From UBA4738 sp002413305 (lineage in GTDB: Bacteria; Actinomycetota; UBA4738), in assembly GCA_036847185.1 (NCBI GenBank), contig DAIUAM010000021.1:1-54583 (forward strand): a stretch of DNA of 54,583 nt. The letters run 5' to 3'. The translations under genes and the position numbers were made by a program. This document shows positions 49,101 to 54,583 of the stretch, one piece after another. The notes under the pieces are model-generated. The model searched no databases, had not been told where the DNA came from, and was given only the letters and a program-made list of their open reading frames with translations. How positions within the stretch are numbered: position 1 is the stretch's first letter; each line of letters starts with the position of its first letter.

Positions 49101-49663
49101 AGGTCGCCGGCCACCATCCCCTGGCCGAGCGCGCCGATCGTCACCGCCGCTTCCCCCGACAGGACGCCGCTCCGAAGCCGAAGATCCGCGGCGCCCGCCT
49201 CCCGGCCGAGCGCCCCGACGGCGTCGACCAGCTCCAGGGCGGCTCGCACGGCGCGTTCGGCGTCGTCCTCGTGGGCGACCGGGGCGCCCCACAGCGCCAT
49301 CACCGCATCGCCGATGAACTTCTCGACCACCCCTCCGTAGCGCTCGACCACGCTCCGCGAGGTGTCGAAGTACCTGGTGAGGATGTCGCGGACCTCTTCG
49401 GGATCCCGGTGCTCGGAGAGCGTGGTGAATCCGACCAGGTCGGCGAACAGGACGGAAACGAACCGGCGCTCGGCGCCGGAGGCGGGGCCCGAGGCGTGCT
49501 CCCCGACCGCCTCCACCCGTGTCCCGCACCGCCCGCAGAAGGCGAACCCCGCAGGGATCGGTTCGCCGCAGTTGGGACAGGACGTGGACAGGGCGGCTCC
49601 GCAGAAGCCGCAGAAGCCGTAGCCCTCAGGATTCTCCCGCCCGCAACGAGGACACGTGCTCAC
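46187..49663 (-). CDS. Giant zinc-ribbon/class III cyclase/AAA ATPase/TPR signalling protein
   Basis: A 1158-residue protein. Two N-terminal zinc ribbons (Cys4, 7, 18, 21 and Cys29, 32, 43, 46); a class III cyclase domain (about 65-245) with metal Asp75 (LFADLVGFT) and Asp119 (KFIGDAVMALWG), and Asn190/Arg194 in NTASR; an AAA/STAND-type ATPase with P-loop TGIAGIGKSRL (289-299) and VFEDLQWADSG as Walker B; then TPR-like helices to the C-terminus. The catalytic cyclase residues appear intact. The ATPase/TPR half resembles LuxR-MalT signal sensors without a DNA-binding domain. GTG 49663 has TACACT (49671-49676) seven nt upstream. Confidence 0.93.
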   Translation of the reverse strand: MSTCPRCGRENPEGYGFCGFCGAALSTSCPNCGEPIPAGFAFCGRCGTRVEAVGEHASGPASGAERRFVSVLFADLVGFTTLSEHRDPEEVRDILTRYFDTSRSVVERYGGVVEKFIGDAVMALWGAPVAHEDDAERAVRAALELVDAVGALGREAGAADLRLRSGVLSGEAAVTIGALGQGMVAGDLVNTASRIQSLAEPGTVLVGESTYLAAREVIAFEPAGSHEVKGREAPVATWRALRVVTARRGARWTEALEPPFVGRDEEFRLVKDLYHATAREGRARLVSVTGIAGIGKSRLAWELFKYLDGVAETMYWHQGRSPAYGEGLTFWALAEMVRMRAHIAESEDPADSRRKLSETLATFVRDDAERRWIEPHLAQLLGLETGPAADREELFGAWRLLFERVADQGPVVLVFEDLQWADSGLIDFVEYVLEWSKAKPILILTLSRPELLDRRPTWGAGQRSFTSLHLDPLSHPNMRVLLEGMAAGLPEPLVARVLQRAEGVPLYAVETIRMLVDQGRLRLEGDRYEPAGDIEELGVPETLQSLIAARLDGLDPEDRRLLQDASVLGKTFTVASLAAMTGEEPDRLQERMRTLVRKEFLTLDVDPRSPERGQFGFVQSLIREVAYQMLSKRDRRTKHLAAAHFFESLQDDELAGAVANHYVEAHRASPEGPEADALAARAQDSLLSAATRAGALGSNGQALRFLERAMEITAGPEQLATIWERAGGAAMNAAEFTTGERYLRMALEHHETGGDLRAIVRSTVALSRAMTMKGEVLEAIELMEPRTKMAEELGTEPEAVEFSAELSRVHMMNLDGVRSLEWADRALAEAERQGLVATVAEVLATKGSALAMSGRPREGTALLWGAIRLAREQGFHRQELRAINNLTVQLFESRPAEAFEVAGEGIEAARRVGMRDQELQLSGLACVTALSTGRWPWVRSTVDELWSPEMAGDSGNTFSAVKTLLAAYTGQVDEAERSLDHLHGLTSAASNPQMRVGDHWIGSTVDLTTGRLEGAFEQGLLLIAGDPSTPAFNHLSAFWPAAWLRDPQKVGELISSLRSVGVSGDYGSAVLDLMAATRAMLEGRTDEGGRAFGGVWNAWRGLGCVFELAMSELTFVTLASSDDPAAGPAADEAREIFERLGARPFLERLEAARSALPA

Positions 49664-49703
49664 GGGCTGAAGTGTAGGGGCGCCATCCTCCGGTGGGAAG
49701 GCG

Positions 49704-50933
49704 CTACTCGACCTTCTGGCCCTTGCCGATCACGACCACGCCATCGGCAGAGACGGTGAACCGTTCGCGGTCGAGCTCCGGGTCGACGCCGATCTGTGCG
49801 CCGTCCGGGATCCGGACGTTCTTGTCGATGATCGCCTTGCGGACCACCGCGTGGCGGCCGACGTCGACACCGTGCAACAGGACCGACCCGTCGACCTCGG
49901 CCCACGAGTGCACGCGGACCCCAGGCGAGACGACCGAACGGCGGACCGATCCGCCCGAGACGATCACCCCGTTGCAGATCACCGAGTCGATGGCTGCCCC
50001 AGGCCCGGCCTCGCTGCTGACGAACTTCGCCGGCGGCAGCGGTTCGGTCCACGTGAGGATCGGCCACTGCTCGTTGTACAGATTGAAGACGGGGTGGATC
50101 GACACCAGCTCCATGTGCGCCTCGTAGTAGCTGTCCAGCGTCCCGACGTCGCGCCAGTACCCGCGGTCGCGGTCGGTCGCCCCGGGCACGTCGTTCGACG
50201 CGAAGTCGTACACGTTCGCGTCGCCGGCGGCGACCATCATCGGGATGATGTTGCCGCCGATGTCGTGCGACGAACGTTCGTCGGCCGCGTCCATGGTCAC
50301 CGCCTCGATCAGCGCGTCGGCGGTGAAGACGTAGTTGCCCATGGACGCGAAGACCTGGTCCGGGGCGTCTGGGAGCCCAACCGGATCGGACGGCTTCTCG
50401 CGGAACGCGCTGATCCTCCGGCCGTCCTTCGCCGTCTCGATCACACCGAACTGGGCGGCGTCCTCGATCGGGATGCGGATGCCGGCCAGGGTCACCCCCG
50501 CCCCGGATCCGATGTGATCGGAGACCATCTGGCGGGGATCCATTCGAAACACGTGGTCGGCGCCGAACACCAGGAGGTAGTCAGGCCGTTCGTCGTAGAT
50601 GAGGTTCAGGTTCTGGTAGACCGCGTCGGCCGAGCCGGCGAACCACCTCGGCCCCCGCCGCATCTGGGCCGGCACCGGGGTCACCGAATGGCCGAGCAGG
50701 GGCGCCAGCCGCCACGCCGTGGTCACGTGGCGGTCCAGGCTGTGGCTCTTGTACTGGGTCAGCACGGCGATCTTGAAGTACCCGCCGTTCACCAGGTTGG
50801 ACAGTACGAAGTCGATCAGCCGGTAGTGGCCCCCGAACGGGACGGCCGGCTTGGCCCGGTCGGCGGTCAGCGGCGCGAGCCGCTTCCCCTCCCCGCCCGC
50901 GAGCACGATCCCGAAGACGTTCGGCCGCGCCAC
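49704..50933 (-). CDS. glgC: Glucose-1-phosphate adenylyltransferase
   Basis: A 409-residue ADP-glucose pyrophosphorylase, the committed step of glycogen synthesis: glucose-1-P plus ATP gives ADP-glucose plus PPi. Motifs: GIVLAGGEGKRLAPLTADRA (8-27), PAVPFGGHYRLIDFVLSN, WFAGSADAVYQNL, YLLVFGADHVFRMD, FREKPSDP, and a left-handed beta-helix C-terminus (VICNGVIVSGGSVRRSVVSP). GTG 50933 is favoured because TACAGT (50942-50947) lies eight nt upstream. No other glg gene is in the window. The 172-bp divergent gap to the isomerase-like gene holds no ORF. Confidence 0.95.
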   Translation of the reverse strand: MARPNVFGIVLAGGEGKRLAPLTADRAKPAVPFGGHYRLIDFVLSNLVNGGYFKIAVLTQYKSHSLDRHVTTAWRLAPLLGHSVTPVPAQMRRGPRWFAGSADAVYQNLNLIYDERPDYLLVFGADHVFRMDPRQMVSDHIGSGAGVTLAGIRIPIEDAAQFGVIETAKDGRRISAFREKPSDPVGLPDAPDQVFASMGNYVFTADALIEAVTMDAADERSSHDIGGNIIPMMVAAGDANVYDFASNDVPGATDRDRGYWRDVGTLDSYYEAHMELVSIHPVFNLYNEQWPILTWTEPLPPAKFVSSEAGPGAAIDSVICNGVIVSGGSVRRSVVSPGVRVHSWAEVDGSVLLHGVDVGRHAVVRKAIIDKNVRIPDGAQIGVDPELDRERFTVSADGVVVIGKGQKVE

Positions 50934-51105
50934 CACGACGAACTGTACATCGGGCCGTGGCGGCAGTGACGCGAACCCCTGATGCTGGACTGGGTCCCAC
51001 GGCCCTGCGGAGGGATGTCGTTCGGCCCCGGGATCGCGGCCGTCGGCATGCTCGACTTGCGGTGAGGGAGTTCCGAACGCTCCGACCTTCGAGGAGGGTG
51101 TCGCC

Positions 51106-52368
51106 ATGACCACCGAGTTCGCCTACCTGCCGGTGGCGTCGTCGCTGCACGACGAAGCCGCCCTGGACCGTCTGGTGGCCGGGTTCGACCGATCGCTGGA
51201 GGACATCGACGGCCGGCGGATCTCTGCCGGCGAGCTGGACGTCGACCTGCCTCTGGTGTTCCTGACGCTGACCGGCGGGACCGAGCGGCGTCTGCTGGAC
51301 CTGTGGGCGACCCGACAAGGGCTGGTCCCGGGCGAGCCGGCACACCTGATCGCGCATCCTGCGCAGAACGCGCTGCCGGCGGCGATGGAGGCGCTGGCCC
51401 GTCTGCACCAGCTCGGGGCGCGAGGGCGGATCCTGATGGTGCGCGGCCCGACGGACGCCGACGGCTTCGTCAGGGTCCGGGACGCCGTGCACGGCCTGGC
51501 GGTGTGGCGGTTCCTGCACGCGGCCAGGATCGGGCTGGTCGGCGGCCCGTCGGACTGGCTGGTGGCGAGCAGCCCGTCGGGGGAGGACGTGCGTCGAACG
51601 TGGGGCCCGTCGATCGTCCAGATGGACATCGAGCAAGTGGTGCGGCGCTTCGAGGAGGTCCCAGCCGCCTCGATCCAGGCGCTGGCCGGCACGTTCTCCC
51701 GGGGAGCGGCCGAGATGGTCGAGCCCGGCCGGCACGACGTGCGGGAGGCGGCGCGGATGTATCCGGCGCTCCGGGACCTGTTCGACCGCGAGCGCCTGGA
51801 CGCGTTGTCCGTGCGGTGCTTCGACCTGCTGGCGAAGGCACACACGTCGAGCTGTCTGGCGTTCGCGGAGCTCAACGACGAAGGCCTGCTGACGGGGTGC
51901 GAGGGCGACCTGGTCAGCACGGTGGCCATGCTGTGGCTGGGGCAGCTCACGAGCCAGATGCCATGGATGGCGAACCCGGCGTACGTGGACGTGGACCTCG
52001 GGACGGTCCGGCTTGCGCACTGCACGGTGCCCCGCTCGCTGGCCGGTAGCTACCGGCTGCGGACCCACTTCGAATCGGGGATCGGGGTAGGGATCTCGGG
52101 CGACATGCCGCTCGGCAACGTGACGCTGGTCCGCGTGGGCGGCGTGTACATGGATCAGCTGTGGGTCTCGGACGGCGAGTCGCTTCCGATCGAGGTTCGT
52201 GAAGACCTCTGCCGCACCCAGATGGAGGTCCGGCTCCACGGGACCCGGGTCGGGGAATTGCTGGAGCGGCCGCTCGGGAACCACATCGTTTCGATCCGGG
52301 GCCACCACGCCGCGCGCATCGAGGAGTGGTGGCGAACGATGATCGCGCCGGTGGCGCCCGTCGGGTGA
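51106..52368 (+). CDS. L-fucose/L-arabinose isomerase-like protein
   Basis: A 420-residue protein. The C-terminal half has the fucose-isomerase signature layout: CLAFAELNDEGLLTGCEGDL followed by STVAMLWLGQLTSQMPWMAN, then LAHCTVPRSL and a terminal GHHAARIEEWW. Glu and His in these blocks are candidate metal ligands. The protein is shorter than true L-fucose isomerases (about 590), so the reaction is not certain; aldose-ketose isomerisation of a sugar or sugar-derived acid is inferred. GAGGAGGG lies 8 nt before ATG 51106. XdhC and CoxG genes follow in the same direction. Confidence 0.78.
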   Translation: MTTEFAYLPVASSLHDEAALDRLVAGFDRSLEDIDGRRISAGELDVDLPLVFLTLTGGTERRLLDLWATRQGLVPGEPAHLIAHPAQNALPAAMEALARLHQLGARGRILMVRGPTDADGFVRVRDAVHGLAVWRFLHAARIGLVGGPSDWLVASSPSGEDVRRTWGPSIVQMDIEQVVRRFEEVPAASIQALAGTFSRGAAEMVEPGRHDVREAARMYPALRDLFDRERLDALSVRCFDLLAKAHTSSCLAFAELNDEGLLTGCEGDLVSTVAMLWLGQLTSQMPWMANPAYVDVDLGTVRLAHCTVPRSLAGSYRLRTHFESGIGVGISGDMPLGNVTLVRVGGVYMDQLWVSDGESLPIEVREDLCRTQMEVRLHGTRVGELLERPLGNHIVSIRGHHAARIEEWWRTMIAPVAPVG

Positions 52369-52450
52369 GCGGGCCGTCGCTCGCCCGTCTACCACCACGA
52401 GGCGCACTGACCTCGCCGGACCGGCGCACCGGCGGTACCCTGACACCAGC

Positions 52451-53590
52451 ATGAGCGAACTCCAGGACGTGCTGCGCGGGATCGAGGAGGGGCAGGCCCG
52501 GGGCGACCGGATGGCGCTGGCCACGATCGTCGGTGTGAAGGGTTCGACCTACCGGCGGGAGGGCGCGCGGCTGCTGGTCCCGGCCGAGGGCCGGCCCGTG
52601 GGCACGATCAGCGGTGGATGCCTGGAGGGCGACGTGCGGGTCTCGGCCGTCGAGGTCATGGACGACGGCATCCCCCGCCTCCTGCACTTCGACCTGACCG
52701 CAGAAGACGAAGCCGTGTGGGGCTGGGGGCTCGGCTGCAACGGCGTGATCGACGTGTTCGTCGAGCCGGCAGAGGGCGCGTTCGCCACCGCTGGAGCGAT
52801 CCGGCGGGCGGTCGAGGAGCATCGCTTCCTGTGCGCGGTGACCGTCGTGGAAACGACACCGGACGGCCCCATGCTCGGCACGCGGATGCTGGTCCATCCC
52901 GGCGGCACCGCCGAGGGTTCGCTCGGAGCCGACCTGGACGCGAAGGTGGTGGCGGAGGCCACGGCCGCGCTGGACGACGAGGGGTCCCGGACGGCGGAAC
53001 TGACCGACGGGGTGCGGGCGTTCTTCGAAGTCCTCGCCCCGCCGCCGCGCCTCCTGGTGTGCGGCGCGGGGCACGACAGCATCCCGCTGGTGAAGTTCGC
53101 CGCCGGGCTCGGCTGGCAGGTCGAGGTCCTCGACGACCGCGACGGGTTCCTCAAGCCCCACCGCTTCCCGGGCGCTTCGAGGTTCGTGAAGACCGAACCG
53201 ATCGACGCGGCCGCGAGCGCCGAACCCGATGGCCGCACGTATGTCGTGGTGATGACCCACAACTTCCTGCGCGACAAGGACTACCTTCGGTCGTTCCTCG
53301 GCTCGCCGGTCGCCTACATCGGCATGCTCGGGCCGAACGCCCGGCTGGAGAAGCTCCTGGAGCAGCTTCGCCGCGAGGGATACGAGCCGCGCGAAGAGGA
53401 CCTCCGGGTGGTCCACGGTCCCGCCGGATTGGACCTCGGCGGCGATGGGCCGGAGGAGGTCGCGTGGGCGATCGTCGGCGAGCTGCTGGCGGTGCGGAAC
53501 GGCCGGCGGGGCGGCTTCCTGAAGGACCGCTCCGGCCCGATCCACGAGCGCCCGCGGGCCGAACGCGCCACCACGGCCAGCTCGAGCTGA
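52451..53590 (+). CDS. XdhC/CoxI family molybdenum cofactor chaperone
   Basis: A 379-residue protein. The N-terminal XdhC domain has GSTYRREGARLLV and GTISGGCLEGDVRVSAVEV with the conserved Cys that handles the cofactor; the C-terminal Rossmann domain has LLVCGAGHDSIPL and YIGMLGPNARLEKLLEQL. Family members insert or sulfurate the Mo cofactor of xanthine-dehydrogenase-type hydroxylases, including CO dehydrogenase. TACCCT (52436-52441) lies nine nt before ATG. CoxG follows 19 nt downstream, supporting a Mo-hydroxylase accessory operon whose structural genes are not in view. Confidence 0.92.
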   Translation: MSELQDVLRGIEEGQARGDRMALATIVGVKGSTYRREGARLLVPAEGRPVGTISGGCLEGDVRVSAVEVMDDGIPRLLHFDLTAEDEAVWGWGLGCNGVIDVFVEPAEGAFATAGAIRRAVEEHRFLCAVTVVETTPDGPMLGTRMLVHPGGTAEGSLGADLDAKVVAEATAALDDEGSRTAELTDGVRAFFEVLAPPPRLLVCGAGHDSIPLVKFAAGLGWQVEVLDDRDGFLKPHRFPGASRFVKTEPIDAAASAEPDGRTYVVVMTHNFLRDKDYLRSFLGSPVAYIGMLGPNARLEKLLEQLRREGYEPREEDLRVVHGPAGLDLGGDGPEEVAWAIVGELLAVRNGRRGGFLKDRSGPIHERPRAERATTASSS

Positions 53591-53609
53591 GCGAGAGAGA
53601 GGAACCGGG

Positions 53610-54323
53610 ATGCAGATCGAGAGCGAGTTCGTCGTGCAAGCCCCGATCGAGACCGTGTGGAGCTACCTGCTGGACGTCGAACGGATCGCGCCGTGCATGC
53701 CGGGCGCCGAGCTCACCGAGGTGGTCGACGATCATACGTGGAAGGGGAAGACGAACGTGAAGGTCGGACCGGTGGCGCTCTCCTTCGCCGGCACCGTGGT
53801 CCTGGAGGAACGCGACGATGCCGCCCACCGGGTCACGCTCAACGCGAAGGGCATGGAGCAGCGCGGCAAGGGCGCCGCCTCCGCGAAGGTGCTCTCGTTC
53901 CTCGAGGAGGTCGAAACCGGCACGAAGGTCGTCATGCAGACCGACCTGACCATCACCGGTGCCGTCGCCCAGTACGGGCGCGGCATGATCGCCGACATCT
54001 CCCAGCGCCTCACCAAGGAGTTCGCCGCGTGCCTGGAGGCGAACCTCCAGGCCGAAGGCGTGCTGGAGGCGGCTTCGGCGCCCGCCCCGGAGGCCGGCGA
54101 AGCTCCGGCCCCGCCGGAAGGTGAGGGCACGTCAGTCGCGAACACACCGGCGGAAGGTGGCCCCGCCGACATCTGGGCACAGAAGGCGGCACCAAGCGCC
54201 CCGGCACCCGTCGCTCGCCCCGCCGTCACCGCCAAGCCGGTCAAGGGCTTCCGCCTGGGACTGTGGGCCTTCTGGCGAGCGATCGTCAGGTACTTCAGCC
54301 GGCTGTTCGGCCGGCACAGCTGA
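53610..54323 (+). CDS. coxG: CoxG-like SRPBCC protein with a membrane-tethering tail
   Basis: A 237-residue protein. Residues 1-145 are a CoxG/START-like domain (MQIESEFVVQAPIETVWSYL, CMPGAELTEVVDDHTWKGKT, GAVAQYGRGMIADISQRLTK). An Ala/Pro-rich linker (about 150-205) leads to an amphipathic basic C-terminus (FRLGLWAFWRAIVRYFSRLF) that should bind the membrane. In Oligotropha, CoxG recruits CO dehydrogenase to the membrane. GAGAGAGGAA precedes ATG 53610 by 7 nt. Last gene of the isomerase-XdhC-CoxG run, ending before a hairpin. Confidence 0.9.
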   Translation: MQIESEFVVQAPIETVWSYLLDVERIAPCMPGAELTEVVDDHTWKGKTNVKVGPVALSFAGTVVLEERDDAAHRVTLNAKGMEQRGKGAASAKVLSFLEEVETGTKVVMQTDLTITGAVAQYGRGMIADISQRLTKEFAACLEANLQAEGVLEAASAPAPEAGEAPAPPEGEGTSVANTPAEGGPADIWAQKAAPSAPAPVARPAVTAKPVKGFRLGLWAFWRAIVRYFSRLFGRHS

Positions 54324-54341
54324 GGCCGTCCGAGAGGCAAA

Positions 54342-54373
54342 GAGGAGAAGCCAGTTCGCCCTAGCCTCTCCTC
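54342..54373 (+). terminator. Hairpin after coxG
   Basis: GAGGAGAAGC (54342-54351) pairs with GCCTCTCCTC (54364-54373) with one mismatch around a 12-nt loop, 18 nt after the coxG stop. Probable end of the transcript. The remaining 210 bp to the window end hold a TATCAT box (54557-54562) but no gene I can support. Confidence 0.55.
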
Positions 54374-54583
54374 CTCGGTTCGTCCGGGCCGCCGGGTGCG
54401 CTCAGATTGGGATTTGGTTCGAATCGAGGGCCCGGCTGGCCGGCGCGCCGTCGCGCCTGATTCGTACCCGGCAAGGTCGATCCAGAGCTATGACGACCGG
54501 ATGATGTTCGGCCAAGGGGCCTCGGCGATCCAGTCGCGGGACCCCTCAACTCCCCGTATCATGGGACGCTGTGCGCGCCTAAT

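Noticed and set aside
1..54583. Search for mobile elements, CRISPR arrays, phage genes, integrases and defence systems
   Set aside because: No transposase, integrase, repeat-spacer pattern, restriction-modification or toxin-antitoxin genes were recognised. The tRNA-Ser has no adjacent integrase or duplicated 3' end in view.
54557..54583. TATCAT box eight nt before a GTG at the window end
   Set aside because: The GTG frame closes at once (GTG CGC GCC TAA). An ATG inside the box stays open only to the window edge, so nothing can be claimed.

Overview
The window is about 54.6 kb of high-GC DNA with dense coding, short intergenic gaps and frequent GTG/TTG starts. A MurT/GatD pair (amidation of peptidoglycan glutamate), class III cyclases with zinc-ribbon/AAA/TPR architecture, an RNHCP zinc protein, an HRDC-tailed UvrD helicase, a LigD-type polymerase and many leaderless-looking starts all point to a Gram-positive, high-GC soil-type actinobacterium (Actinomycetota). 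The class cannot be decided from the sequence. It looks like ordinary chromosome: I see no integrase, transposase, phage gene, plasmid origin or CRISPR array.

Layout. 1-1244: end of an unknown gene, a terminator, tRNA-Ser(UGA), a lipoprotein gene broken by TAG, and a small helical protein. 1241-6352: PLP decarboxylase, gatD-murT, a frameshifted SRPBCC gene and an SDR. 6624-12215: small protein, secreted PQQ-type propeller, membrane cupredoxin, and an MBOAT/SGNH surface acylation pair. 12277-17345: PfkB kinase, Gly/Arg-rich protein, lipoprotein, aldo/keto reductase, Asp-box propeller, YceI. 17397-22464: glpD, an alkyl-DHAP-synthase-like flavoprotein, a lipoate-ligase-like protein, aldo/keto reductase, small membrane protein. 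22545-28256: MFS remnant, UvrD2-like helicase, S9 peptidase, gdhA. 28267-30284: a GGDEF protein diverging from a small membrane protein, with matching sigma-28-like motifs. 30391-35487: LigD polymerase, NDH-2, acyl-CoA synthetase, YCII protein, RNHCP protein. 35692-42878: hydrolase-cyclase fusion, GNAT, TMEM175-like channel, membrane protein, orphan histidine kinase, fused formimidoyltransferase-cyclodeaminase, disrupted dienelactone hydrolase. 42988-49663: cNMP-binding protein, DDAH, STAS/anti-sigma pair, D,D-carboxypeptidase, giant cyclase-ATPase. 49704-54323: glgC, a fucose-isomerase-like protein, XdhC and CoxG.

Themes. Signalling genes are dense: two class III cyclases and one cNMP-binding protein lie within 14 kb, plus a diguanylate cyclase, a histidine kinase and a partner-switching pair. 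Three genes carry one or two single-base disruptions, which may be sequencing errors or recent decay.

The signals most worth following are: the matched divergent TCAAG-N16-GCCGA motifs at 29767-29838; the recurrent TANNNT box 6-10 nt before start codons (leaderless transcription); hairpins that contain the stop codons of convergent genes; the promoter/hairpin/leader-peptide arrangement before the RNHCP gene; and a cyclase whose fused hydrolase domain has lost its nucleophilic serine.
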